The translations under genes and the position numbers were made by a program. A stretch of DNA of 30,013 nucleotides from JBBIND01 sp037444075. Lineage in GTDB: Bacteria; Acidobacteriota; Terriglobia; Bryobacterales; Bryobacteraceae. The notes below the pieces were generated by a model that was not told the DNA's origin, made no database searches, and saw only the letters and a program-made list of their open reading frames with translations. Below, piece by piece: positions 14,761 through 23,028 of the stretch. How positions within the stretch are numbered: position 1 is the first letter of the stretch; each line of letters begins with the position of its first letter. The stretch covers positions 1 through 30,013 of the forward strand of contig JBBIND010000053.1 of NCBI GenBank assembly GCA_037444075.1, in the 5' to 3' direction.

Positions 14761-16134
14761 TCAGCTTTCTGCTGGTTCGTCTCCCTCGTAATCCAATCGG
14801 GCCGGTCCGTGTTGAATGCCGGCGTAAGGGTACACCGCCACTTTGACGTCGCCTTTGTGCTTCCGCGTGAGCGCGGACATAACGTCTTTCCAGGAGGTCA
14901 CTCCGACCGCTTCCGGCGGGAAGTAAGGGTGGTCCAATTCGCGGGCTTGCAGGTACTGTGAGTAGATCAGCACCTGTTGCGCCTGGGGAAACTTCCGCTT
15001 GCGAGCCGCGCGCTGCGCGAAGTAGGATTCCCCGCTGTTGAACTTGTATTCATCCAGGTAGTGCCAGACGTACTCGCCCATCGGATTCTGGTTGATCACC
15101 AGAATGCTGCCTCCGTCTTTGAGGCCGCGGGCGCCCCAGCCGAAATGCTCGTGCAGTTGCCCGCCCTTCGGGTAGCCGTTCACCACGACGATGTCGGCAT
15201 CCGTGGCGTAGTCCGTGGCCAGGTGCCGCACGCAGAATTGAGCCGCCCGGTGGTGAGCGCGCACGATGTCGCCCGCCACGACATGAACCGTGCGGCGGTC
15301 CTGGTTGTAGACGATCTGAACGCTGAAGTCGACCCCCGTGCGCCGGGCTGCCTCAATCATGTCCTGGCGCTGCTCGTTGTCCCAGACATAGTAGATGGGC
15401 GTGCCGTCCGGGGAAGTGCGACGGCGGGGCGCGCGCTTCACCTCCAGATGCATGTGGCGGATGCTCTTCATGCTCGCCACGCCGGGCAGAATCAGCTTGG
15501 GGCCGCCGCCATAGCCCGGCGTGCCATGCGCCTTCAAGCCGCTGAGCGTGATTTTGACGTCCGCCTTGTGGTAGTAGGTGTTGATCTCGAGCGGCGTTCC
15601 GGCCTTGCTGACGCCCAAATCCGCCAGGTTTTCCCAGATGTTGTGGTTGATCCAGGGGTGGCGCCGGACCGCCTCCGCGCCTAGTTTCTTGGCCACTTCC
15701 AGGCCGTTCATCTGGTAGTGCGCGCCGTAAGCTGTGACGAAGAGGATGTTCTCGTCCTTGAGACCTGCGGCGCGCAACTCGGCGATCACGTAAGGCAGCA
15801 CTTCGTAGGTGGGAGTAGGGCGTGTGAGATCGTCGAAGGCGATGGCCGCGGTTTTCTTGCCGGCGGCGATAGCCTGGAGCCGCTGCGTGCCCACCGGGTT
15901 CTCAACCGCCGCGCGGATGGCCGCCGGCGTCAAAGGCGGCGTCAGGTGGCCTTTCATATGACGCACGTCGATGCGCCACCCCTCCGGAAAGACGAACTTT
16001 TCCAGATGGTCGCCGAACCACTCGTGCGTGCGCATCTCGACGACGTTTTTCGGAGCGTTGGGGCTGCCGCGCGCAGACCTTACGGCAGTCGTGAGAGCGC
16101 CCGCTCCGTAGAGGAACCGTCTTCGCGTGGCCAT
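14761..16134 (-). CDS. Tat-exported LarA/DUF2088-family protein
   Basis: This 457-residue protein is related to the nickel-pincer lactate racemase LarA. The N-terminus ATRRRFLYGAGALTT is a twin-arginine signal, so the protein probably acts outside the cytoplasm, unlike LarA itself. Family motifs are DDLTRPTP (101-108), TAYGAHYQMNGLE with His139, the His160/His189 region, KAHGTPGYGGGPK with His203, and LILPGV. His139 and His203 probably correspond to the LarA His108 and nickel-ligand His200, and Lys190 or Lys194 could be the pincer lysine; this is alignment by eye. Whether it racemises a hydroxy acid or does another reaction is unknown. No larB/larC/larE cofactor genes are in the window. A 67-residue gene lies 58 bases upstream on the same strand. 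Confidence 0.78.
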   Translation of the reverse strand: MATRRRFLYGAGALTTAVRSARGSPNAPKNVVEMRTHEWFGDHLEKFVFPEGWRIDVRHMKGHLTPPLTPAAIRAAVENPVGTQRLQAIAAGKKTAAIAFDDLTRPTPTYEVLPYVIAELRAAGLKDENILFVTAYGAHYQMNGLEVAKKLGAEAVRRHPWINHNIWENLADLGVSKAGTPLEINTYYHKADVKITLSGLKAHGTPGYGGGPKLILPGVASMKSIRHMHLEVKRAPRRRTSPDGTPIYYVWDNEQRQDMIEAARRTGVDFSVQIVYNQDRRTVHVVAGDIVRAHHRAAQFCVRHLATDYATDADIVVVNGYPKGGQLHEHFGWGARGLKDGGSILVINQNPMGEYVWHYLDEYKFNSGESYFAQRAARKRKFPQAQQVLIYSQYLQARELDHPYFPPEAVGVTSWKDVMSALTRKHKGDVKVAVYPYAGIQHGPARLDYEGDEPAES

Positions 16135-16192
16135 TTGTCCTCCCGAAGGCCGCCGCTCCGGGCCTCGCTCTGCCAGCAGCGGCGAATTGCGT

Positions 16193-16396
16193 TCATTTTA
16201 CAGCAGCAGCCGGACGTTCAGAGCCCGCTTTCAGCCACTCCAGGTTGAAGCGCGCCAGCGTCAGGAAAGCGGTGCGATAGTGATCCGCGCCGAGGGCGCC
16301 GCGCTCGTAGAAACAGAGGACGTGGCCTTCGCGGTTCACGGCCAGAGCCGAAGCGGCCACTGCCAGCGTGCTGATCATCCGAAACGCGCTTAGCAT
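16193..16396 (-). CDS. Small hypothetical protein upstream of the LarA-like gene
   Basis: This 67-residue frame has a hydrophobic N-terminus (MLSAFRMISTLAVAASALAV) and a soluble stretch GHVLCFYERGALGADHYRTA. The third codon positions are mostly G or C, as in neighbouring genes, which supports coding. The ribosome-binding site is poor: GGAG lies 13 bases before the ATG at 16396. It lies between the porin and the LarA-like gene, all on the minus strand. No family is recognised. It could be chance reading frame on a GC-rich stretch. Confidence 0.4.
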   Translation of the reverse strand: MLSAFRMISTLAVAASALAVNREGHVLCFYERGALGADHYRTAFLTLARFNLEWLKAGSERPAAAVK

Positions 16397-16437
16397 GCTG
16401 CTACTGTAGCTCCGAGCGGCACGCGCGGGCCTGCGTC

Positions 16438-17757
16438 TCAGAAGCTGTAGTTGAGCATGACGAATGGGAACGTGTAGCTTGAGCCCGGCGAAGCCCGCTT
16501 CAGGTAAGTCCCTGGAAAGATGCGTCCAACGCCCCCCGCCACCGACAGGCGCGGGTTGATAACACAGAAAGCCTGGACGTCGAGTTCCTGGCCGACGTGG
16601 CGGCCGTCGGCCGGTCCCCGGGTTCTCACGAGCAGTACACCACCGGTGTTGTAGATCCCGTCATTGAGGCTGCTGCGCCACCAGGAATGATAGTCGCCGA
16701 CCAGGCGCCAGCGCGAGTTCGGACGTATCTCCAGACGCCAATGCAGGTCATGGATGTTCTTCCAACCGACCTGGTCTGCGATGCCATAAAGCCCGTGCGC
16801 CGTGGGGTACAGCGTGTCAAAGGTGCCTCGGCGGCCATCGCGCGGGTTTGCGTCGCCCGAGCCATGCTGATACTCAAACGCCAGCCGGGGTGTCCAGCGC
16901 GCCTTCTGCCAGGTGCGGCCCAGAATCCAGTAGCCGGCCCAGGCGGTGACATCGTCAGAGCCCACTGAGCCCGCTTGTCCGGCCACGAGGGCCGTGTAGT
17001 CATAGGCTTGGCCCACTTTCCCGTTCCAGCGCATGCCGAAAGTCCTGGCGTCGAGCTTCGCGGGCGCGCCCGCTTCGGTGAGCCTCCGGGGCGCCGTCCG
17101 CCACAGCAGGAACGGTTCGACCGTGGATTGAGGGATGAGTTTCTCGATGGTTCCGTACAGCCCGTGCAGGTTGTCCCCATCCACGTGGCGGTTGAATTCG
17201 CCGTCCCGCAGCACGACTACCGATGCGGCGAACGCGTCCAAGCGCACGCTGCCATGTTGCAGGATGGCGCGGGCGGCGTCAAACGTGCGGGCTCCATTCG
17301 CCCAGTTCAGGCTACCCACCAGCCTTTGATCAGCCAAGTTCAATTCCTGTCGGCCCACGCGCAGGGTGAGAGTCTTCCTCTTCGGGTCGCCCAGCTCGGC
17401 GAAGCCCTGCCGCAGGTCCATCGAATCCTGAGCGAGGGGAGGCAGAGCCGTCTGCCCGCGGCCGAAAGCGCGCACGTCCTGCCCCTGCGCGAACAAAGTC
17501 AACCAGGAGGACGGCTTTATCTCCAGGTTGAGGCGAACGCGGTTCAGCAGGTACGCATCCTCGTTGCCCTCACGGAAGCCCGCCGCGGTGAATCCCTCGG
17601 CGCGGGCCCGGTACTCGCCGCCGAAACGGATCCACTTAGGCAGTTGCTTGTTCAGTTCTTGCGAAGGCGCCCAGGCGCCCGGCTGTTGCCCCATCGCCGC
17701 GGCGGCGAGCAATGTCATCCCCGCCAATAGTGCTCCAGCCGTTCGTTTCCCCGGCAT
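16438..17757 (-). CDS. Alginate export-family outer membrane porin
   Basis: This 439-residue protein begins with a signal peptide (MPGKRTAGALLAGMTLLAAAAMGQ). It continues with WIRFGGEYRARAEGF, LNRVRLNLEIKPSSW and LRVGRQELNLADQRLVG, the repeated amphipathic strands of the alginate_exp (AlgE-like) beta-barrel family. It ends in VMLNYSF, with the terminal aromatic residue expected of outer membrane proteins. It probably forms a passive channel for anionic or sugar solutes; alginate itself is not implied. AAAGGAG (17767-17773) lies 9 bases before the ATG at 17757. A short frame (17772-17819) and a CRP-like palindrome (17907-17922) precede it. Confidence 0.85.
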   Translation of the reverse strand: MPGKRTAGALLAGMTLLAAAAMGQQPGAWAPSQELNKQLPKWIRFGGEYRARAEGFTAAGFREGNEDAYLLNRVRLNLEIKPSSWLTLFAQGQDVRAFGRGQTALPPLAQDSMDLRQGFAELGDPKRKTLTLRVGRQELNLADQRLVGSLNWANGARTFDAARAILQHGSVRLDAFAASVVVLRDGEFNRHVDGDNLHGLYGTIEKLIPQSTVEPFLLWRTAPRRLTEAGAPAKLDARTFGMRWNGKVGQAYDYTALVAGQAGSVGSDDVTAWAGYWILGRTWQKARWTPRLAFEYQHGSGDANPRDGRRGTFDTLYPTAHGLYGIADQVGWKNIHDLHWRLEIRPNSRWRLVGDYHSWWRSSLNDGIYNTGGVLLVRTRGPADGRHVGQELDVQAFCVINPRLSVAGGVGRIFPGTYLKRASPGSSYTFPFVMLNYSF

Positions 17758-17771
17758 GGCAGTGGTCTCCT

Positions 17772-17819
17772 TTACTTGGACTTGGGCGCTCGGGCCCGGG
17801 CGGCCTGGTCACTGTGCAT
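17772..17819 (-). CDS. Possible 15-codon leader frame before the porin gene
   Basis: ATG at 17819 follows AAGGAG with only 3 bases between, and the frame encodes MHSDQAARARAPKSK. Its TAA runs straight into the AAAGGAG ribosome site of the porin, so translation of the two could be coupled. The short spacing and small size make this tentative. Confidence 0.3.
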   Translation of the reverse strand: MHSDQAARARAPKSK

Positions 17820-17906
17820 TATCTCCTTGCTCCGTGTCCCACGCCGGCAAGGCATTATGAGCAGGCCGCTTCCGGAATCAGCTTAGCCACCCGTACGCAG
17901 CAACGC

Positions 17907-17922
17907 CGTGACCGCAGTCACA
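17907..17922. promoter_or_regulatory. CRP/FNR-like palindrome upstream of the porin
   Basis: Read on the minus strand the site is TGTGA, six bases, TCACG, one mismatch from the CRP consensus TGTGA-N6-TCACA. It includes the perfect arms GTGAC/GTCAC. It is centred about 157 bases before the porin ATG. A CATAAT possible -10 lies at 17854-17859. The regulator is unknown. Confidence 0.35.
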
Positions 17923-17996
17923 ACCGGCCTCGTGCTTGCACAGAAAGATCTGAAACATCCTGTATGCAGGCCCGATCGGAGCGGTTTGCGGCGGAC

Positions 17997-18626
17997 TTAA
18001 CGGCGCACCATGAAAACCGCGACTTCGGCCATCAGGTTAGGCAGCAGCCGCCCGGTGTGGTTGCCCGCCAGAAAGATGCGGCGCTCCACGCTCCACTGCT
18101 CCGACTGTATGAGATCTTCAAAGTCCCTCACGGTGAGGAAGTGGATATTCGGCGAGGTGTGCCAATCATGCGGGAAAAGATCCGTCTTCGGGGCGCGGCC
18201 GCTGAACAGGTGGGCCAGCCGCACTCGCCAGTGGCCGTAGTTGGGAAAAGTCACAATGGCGTGGCGCCCCACCCGCAACATCTCGCGCAGGACGTTGAGC
18301 GGACGGCGCGTTTCCTGCAAGGTGAGGCCAAGCAAGACGTAGTCGAAAGCCTGGTCCGGATACCCGCTGAGGCCCTCATCAATGTCACCCTGATAGACCG
18401 TGACGCCACGGGCGATGGCGCGCCGCACCTTGGCCGGGTTGATTTCGATGCCGCGCGCTTCCACTCCCTTGTTCTCCGAAAGCCATTGCAGCAGTTCGCC
18501 CTCGCCGCAGCCCAAATCCAGCACTCGTTTGCCCGGCGGCACCAACTCGCCGATGATGGCGTAGTCGCTACGGCCCAGAATGCTATGGACGAACGGGCCC
18601 CGGCGAAGTTCGGTAGCGGCGCTCAT
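17997..18626 (-). CDS. metW: Methionine biosynthesis protein MetW
   Basis: This 209-residue SAM-dependent methyltransferase-fold protein has VLDLGCGEGELLQWL at residues 35-49. The MetW-specific blocks LRRGPFVHSILGRSDY, GLTLQETRRPLNVLREMLRV and TFPNYGHWRVRL are also present. MetW is usually encoded with MetX and is thought to assist homoserine acylation. Here it overlaps metX by 4 bases (ATGA type) and follows it, so it is cotranslated. The length is normal for the family. Confidence 0.93.
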   Translation of the reverse strand: MSAATELRRGPFVHSILGRSDYAIIGELVPPGKRVLDLGCGEGELLQWLSENKGVEARGIEINPAKVRRAIARGVTVYQGDIDEGLSGYPDQAFDYVLLGLTLQETRRPLNVLREMLRVGRHAIVTFPNYGHWRVRLAHLFSGRAPKTDLFPHDWHTSPNIHFLTVRDFEDLIQSEQWSVERRIFLAGNHTGRLLPNLMAEVAVFMVRR

Positions 18627-19735
18627 GTCCGGCTCATCTCCCGTTGAGTGCGTGCCAGGAACCCGCGCACCAGCTCTGTCTGTTCACCGACTTCCACCAG
18701 AAAGGCGTCATGCCCGTAGTTGGAGGGAAGCTCACAGTAAGCTACGTCCCGGTTGAGGCTGCGCAAGGCATTGACGATTTCGAGGGACTGGTAGCTGGGG
18801 TACAGCCAGTCCGAGGTGAAGCTAATGACCAGGAAACGCGCCCTGGCCTGCGCCAGCGCTTCGGCGAGCGTCCGATGACCGCTGCTGGCATCGTAGTAAT
18901 CCATCGCCTTAGTGATGTAGAGGTAGGAATTGGCGTCGAAGCGATCGACAAACTGGCTGCCACGGTAGCGCAGGTAGCTTTCCACCTCGAAGTCCACGGA
19001 GAAGTCAAAGCCAAAGCGATCTCTCTCGCGGAGGCGGCGGCCGAATTTCTGGCGCATGGATTCGTCGCTCATGAACGTTATATGGCCGATCATGCGCGCC
19101 ACTGCCAAGCCTCGCCCGGGGGGGCGTTCTCCGTAGTAGTTGCCGCCTTTCCAGTCGGGGTCCGCCATGATAGCCTGCCGGGCCACTTCGTTGAAGGCGA
19201 TTTGCTGCGGGCTGTGCCGCGCCGAGCCGGCAATCGGAATCGAGGACGCCACCGCCTCCGGATAGGCGAGCGCCCACTGCAAAGCCTGCATGGCGCCCAT
19301 GGACCCGCCCGCCACCGACAGCAGCCGTGGTATGCCCAGGTGGTCGACGAGCATCTTTTGGAGCCGCACCATGTCCCCGATCGTGATGCCGGGAAAAGTC
19401 AGGGCGTAGGGCGCTCCCGTGGCCGGATTTACCGAACTCGGTCCCGTGGTGCCCCGGCAGCCGCCCAGCACGTTGGAGCAAATGATGAACAGTTGGTCCG
19501 TGTCGAACCCCTTGCCAGGCCCGATCATGCTGTCCCACCAACCCGGCTTGCCCGATTCGCGGCTTACCCCGGCGGCGTGCGCATCCCCGCTAAAGGCGTG
19601 CAATATCAACACGGCATTGGTCTTATCGCGGTTCAGCTGGCCGTAAGTTTCGTAAGCAACTTCGACTGGCGCAAGCTCCGCCCCGCTATCGAGGCGCAGC
19701 CTGTCGAACCGGGCAATCTGGGTTTCAACGATCAT
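18623..19735 (-). CDS. metX: Homoserine O-acyltransferase MetX
   Basis: This alpha/beta-hydrolase-fold enzyme (370 aa) activates homoserine with an acyl-CoA in the cytoplasm, the first committed step of methionine synthesis. Visible features are HAFSGDAH near residue 46, GCRGTTGPSSVNPATG, the nucleophile Ser145 in GGSMGAMQ, Asp309 in FTSDWLYPS and His342 in YGHDAFL. The length is typical. Acetyl- versus succinyl-CoA use cannot be settled from these motifs, since some MetX proteins use succinyl-CoA. ATG at 19735 starts the operon metX-metW. The 185-base gap to the divergent efflux operon must hold promoters for both directions. No SAM riboswitch of a class I know was recognised there. Confidence 0.93.
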   Translation of the reverse strand: MIVETQIARFDRLRLDSGAELAPVEVAYETYGQLNRDKTNAVLILHAFSGDAHAAGVSRESGKPGWWDSMIGPGKGFDTDQLFIICSNVLGGCRGTTGPSSVNPATGAPYALTFPGITIGDMVRLQKMLVDHLGIPRLLSVAGGSMGAMQALQWALAYPEAVASSIPIAGSARHSPQQIAFNEVARQAIMADPDWKGGNYYGERPPGRGLAVARMIGHITFMSDESMRQKFGRRLRERDRFGFDFSVDFEVESYLRYRGSQFVDRFDANSYLYITKAMDYYDASSGHRTLAEALAQARARFLVISFTSDWLYPSYQSLEIVNALRSLNRDVAYCELPSNYGHDAFLVEVGEQTELVRGFLARTQREMSRT

Positions 19736-19920
19736 GGGCCGTGTTCAAATCGCCGCCTTTGATAAAAGGATGATACCAACTCGGCTGGGGTGCGAGGCAG
19801 GCGGGGGAAAATCTTGCCGGCATGGCATAACCTAATCCGGTAAAATATCGTCTGTACAAGTGTCTATGGGCGGAACGCTCACTGAACCGTAACTCGGCTT
19901 TGGCGGGCGGGAGATAAACC

Positions 19921-21663
19921 ATGCAAACTCAACGGATTAGATCTACTCAGCCGGCCGCCGTCCCTGAGCCCCTGAAGACTCCGGGGGTCGTTCCGGGTTC
20001 GGCGGGCCGTAGCCGCCGGCGCCTGCGGATTCTCCTGGGGCTGCTGGTGGTGGCCGTCTCGGCGGGCATACTCTACTGGTTGTCGGCAAGCCGCGCCTCG
20101 ACGCCGGGGTCCGGGCAGCCGGCGGCCGCGGCGGTTCGCTCCACTACGGTGTCGGCTGGTTCGGTGGAGGCCACCATTCGTCTCACCGGCTCCACAGCCG
20201 CGGAGAATTACGCCAGCCTGATTGTGCCCAACCTCCGGGGGACCCGTAGCGGCCGTGGGCGCGATGGCGTCTCTTTCGCCGGCTTTGGCGGAGGCGGAGG
20301 GGGCGGCACCGTTCAATCCACCGGCGGCGGCTCACGAGGCGTTTCGGGTGCCTCCAGCGCAAGCGTGTCGGGGATGGGCGGGTCCGGTGGCGGAGTCTCC
20401 GGTGGAGCCCGTGCAGGATCGGCCGCCTTCCAGTCTGCCACTNNNNNNNNNNNNNNNNNNNNNNNNNNNNNNNNNNNNNNNGGCGGAGGCGGGGGCTCCT
20501 CCCGAGGCGGTTCCAGTGAGGGGCGTGGCGGTGGTGGCGGCTTTAGCGGCGGCGGTGGCGGTGGCGGCGGCGGACGAGGCGGCATGATGGCCATGGGCGG
20601 CATGGCCGGTATAGGTGAGTTTCTCACGGTGCTGCAGAGCGCCGCCAAGCCGGGCGTCCGCGTCGCAAAGGGCGACGTTGTGGCTGAATTCGACCGGGAG
20701 AGCATGATGACCCGGCTGGAAGACTTCCGCTCATCCGCGGAGCAGGCTGAGGCAACCTTCCGGAAGGGCCTGTCTGATATGGAGGTTGCGCGCAAGGCCT
20801 ATGAGCATTCCATTAACGTAGCTAAAGCGTCTGTGGACAAGGCCCGGCTGGACATGAAGACGGCTCCTGTTGCCTCTGATATCGGGGCAGAGCGCCTTCG
20901 ACTGGCGCTGGAGGAAGCAGAGGCGCGCTACAAACAGCTTCTGAGCGAGGTCAAGTTCTTTGATGCTTCCCAAGCGGCGCAGAAGCGGAACGCGGAGCTT
21001 GAACTCGAGCAGGTGAGGACGGAGCTTCGGCGTTCGGAGGCAAACGTCAACAGGATGATCCTCCGTGCGCCTATTGCGGGCTTGGTCGTAATGCAGACCA
21101 CCATCCGCGGCGGCGAAATCGGGCAGATTCAAGAGGGAGATCAGCTTTTCGCTGGCATGCAGTTCATGCAGATTGTGGACACGAATTCCATGGTCATTAA
21201 CGCGCTCACGAATCAGGTGGACGCGGAGAAGATCCGCATTGGCGCTCGGGCGCGGGTGCGCTTCGACGCATTCCCTGATCTGGAGCTTCCCGCTCACGTC
21301 TACTCAGTGGGTGCAGTGCCGCAAACCAGCCGCTTCCGGCCGGATTTCGTCAAGTCCATCCCGGTTGTGCTGAAGCTGGACGCCATGGATCCGCGCGTCA
21401 TTCCGGATTTGTCCGTGAGCGCCACCGTGATCCTGGAGACCGAAGACGCCGTCAAGGTGCCTCGCGAAGCGGTGTTCCCGGGTGAGGCTGCCGGTGGCAA
21501 GCCTTACGTCTACGTGCGTGCGGGCAATGCGTGGAACCGGCGGGAGGTCGTAGCCGGCCTGAACACCCACACTGCCGTTGCTGTCCGCTCCGGGCTCAAG
21601 CCTGGCGAGGAGGTGGCCCTGAACCGGCCGCCAGTTCAGGCGCCGGCAAGACGGAAGGACTAA
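19921..21663 (+). CDS. HlyD-family periplasmic adaptor 1, with glycine-rich insert and assembly gap
   Basis: This is the membrane-fusion protein of a tripartite efflux system (580 codons including 13 unknown). It has a cytoplasmic Arg-rich start, one membrane helix (about residues 36-54), then the first half of a lipoyl domain (TIRLTGSTAAENYASLIVP). A glycine/serine-rich insert of about 120 residues follows (roughly 108-229) and contains the N-run. The second lipoyl half comes next (PGVRVAKGDVVAEFD), then a long coiled coil, a beta-barrel (RMILRAPIAGLVVM and on) and a membrane-proximal domain. GGGAG 7 bases before ATG 19921 supports the start. The frame across the gap is only as sure as the N count (39, a multiple of three). 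It is the first gene of an operon with the next four, 21 bases before adaptor 2. Confidence 0.85.
   Translation: MQTQRIRSTQPAAVPEPLKTPGVVPGSAGRSRRRLRILLGLLVVAVSAGILYWLSASRASTPGSGQPAAAAVRSTTVSAGSVEATIRLTGSTAAENYASLIVPNLRGTRSGRGRDGVSFAGFGGGGGGGTVQSTGGGSRGVSGASSASVSGMGGSGGGVSGGARAGSAAFQSATXXXXXXXXXXXXXGGGGGSSRGGSSEGRGGGGGFSGGGGGGGGGRGGMMAMGGMAGIGEFLTVLQSAAKPGVRVAKGDVVAEFDRESMMTRLEDFRSSAEQAEATFRKGLSDMEVARKAYEHSINVAKASVDKARLDMKTAPVASDIGAERLRLALEEAEARYKQLLSEVKFFDASQAAQKRNAELELEQVRTELRRSEANVNRMILRAPIAGLVVMQTTIRGGEIGQIQEGDQLFAGMQFMQIVDTNSMVINALTNQVDAEKIRIGARARVRFDAFPDLELPAHVYSVGAVPQTSRFRPDFVKSIPVVLKLDAMDPRVIPDLSVSATVILETEDAVKVPREAVFPGEAAGGKPYVYVRAGNAWNRREVVAGLNTHTAVAVRSGLKPGEEVALNRPPVQAPARRKD
20443..20481. 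other. Assembly gap (39 N)
   Basis: The unknown bases sit inside the glycine-rich coding repeat of adaptor 1, the kind of low-complexity GC-rich DNA that breaks assemblies. The real length of the insert is therefore unknown. Confidence 0.99.
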
Positions 21664-21684
21664 GAGGGGGTTGAAGCAGGAATC

Positions 21685-22989
21685 ATGTCGAAGGATGTAA
21701 AACCGAAAGTGAGGTTGGGACAGACCAGAGGAACGAGGCGGCGCCGTGCGGTGTATTGGGGCCTCTTTCTCGGGCTCTGCGCCGGGGGCGCTTACGCCGC
21801 TTATCACTATACGGGCAGGACCACCGTAGAGGTGCCGGTCGCCAAGGTCAGGAGCGGGGAATTCGTGATTTCGGTCCGCACGCGCGGCGAACTCCGTAGC
21901 ACCAACTCCATCATCCTGGCGGCGCCCCAGGTGCCGGACCCGCGCATCGTGCGCCTGGCCGAATCCGGAAAACCGATGAAAAAGGGCGATGTGGTGGTGG
22001 AGTTCGACACGGCTCAGCAGGAGCAGCATGTGCTGGAACGCACTACCACGGTCAGAACAGTGGATAGCGAAATTGTCCAGGTCAACGCGTCGCACCGCAT
22101 CGTTGATGAATTGGACGCCATGAACCTGATGACCGCTGAGTACAACCTCGAGCGCGCCAAACTGGAAGCCAGCAAGGCGGAGGTGGTCTCGGAGATCGAA
22201 GGCGCCAAGAACCGCATTGATGTCGGTATCAGCCAAGGCGAACTGGTTCAGGTACAGACGACGATCAAAAGCCACGACGTGTCCCAGGAAGCCGACCTGC
22301 AACGGCTGAAGCAACGCAAGGACAAAGCCAACCGCGACCTGGAGAGAGCTAAGGGCTATTTGAGCAAACTGGTCATCACGGCGCCCATCGACGGCTACGT
22401 CAACATTCTTCCGAACTTCAGAAGCCAAGGCTCGTTCGGTTCCTCGCCGCCGCCCTTCAAGGAGGGCGACCGGGCCTGGACCGGAGCGGCCATTGCCGAA
22501 ATCCCGGACCTTTCGAGCATGCGGATCGAACTCCGGCTCGATGAGGTGGACCGGGGCAAGCTGAAACTCGGCCAGAAGATCCGGGTCCGCGTCGACGCAA
22601 TTCCTGAGAGGGAATTCGAGGCGGAACTGGATTGGATCAGCCCGATTGCCGCGGTTCAATTCCGCGGCCCGGGCATGAGTGAGAAGTCGTTTCCGGCTCG
22701 CGCGACACTCAAGTCCGTGGACCCCAGGCTCCGGCCTGGCATGAGCGCCACCGCTGAGATCGTGATCGAGAGCCAGCCAAGCGCGCTCATGATTCCCATT
22801 CGCGCCAGTTTTGTCCACCAGGGAAAGCCGGCGGTTTACATTCAGCGGGGCCAGGATTTCGAGATCCGCACCATCGCGGTCGGGAAGCGGAACGAAACCG
22901 ACATGGTGGTGCTGGAAGGATTGAGCGAAACGGACTTGGTGACGCTGGAGAATCCCATCGAAGCGGCGAAGCGAGCCAAGAAACTTTGA
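21685..22989 (+). CDS. HlyD-family periplasmic adaptor 2
   Basis: This 434-residue adaptor has the standard layout without inserts. A membrane helix spans about residues 16-34, with lipoyl halves around TRGELRSTNSIILAAPQ and GKPMKKGDVVVEFD. A coiled coil (about residues 115-225) is followed by ITAPIDGYVNIL, a beta-barrel with LRLDEVDRGKLKLGQKIRVR, and a membrane-proximal domain with PGMSATAEIVIE. It bridges inner-membrane permease and outer-membrane channel. AGGA lies shortly before ATG 21685. Its intact domain plan is a good reference for locating the inserts in adaptors 1 and 3. Confidence 0.9.
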   Translation: MSKDVKPKVRLGQTRGTRRRRAVYWGLFLGLCAGGAYAAYHYTGRTTVEVPVAKVRSGEFVISVRTRGELRSTNSIILAAPQVPDPRIVRLAESGKPMKKGDVVVEFDTAQQEQHVLERTTTVRTVDSEIVQVNASHRIVDELDAMNLMTAEYNLERAKLEASKAEVVSEIEGAKNRIDVGISQGELVQVQTTIKSHDVSQEADLQRLKQRKDKANRDLERAKGYLSKLVITAPIDGYVNILPNFRSQGSFGSSPPPFKEGDRAWTGAAIAEIPDLSSMRIELRLDEVDRGKLKLGQKIRVRVDAIPEREFEAELDWISPIAAVQFRGPGMSEKSFPARATLKSVDPRLRPGMSATAEIVIESQPSALMIPIRASFVHQGKPAVYIQRGQDFEIRTIAVGKRNETDMVVLEGLSETDLVTLENPIEAAKRAKKL

Positions 22990-23028
22990 GGACTCCTTCG
23001 GGAGGACCGGATTGCAGTAAGAACGTCC

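Noticed and set aside
19736..19920. SAM riboswitch ahead of metX
   Set aside because: No SAM-I type core and no SAM-II type pseudoknot with its GCUAAA element could be recognised in this leader.
19725..19922. 65-codon minus-strand frame ending just inside metX, as a possible leader peptide
   Set aside because: It is not rich in methionine, its ATG coincides with the divergent gene start, and no attenuator hairpins were seen.
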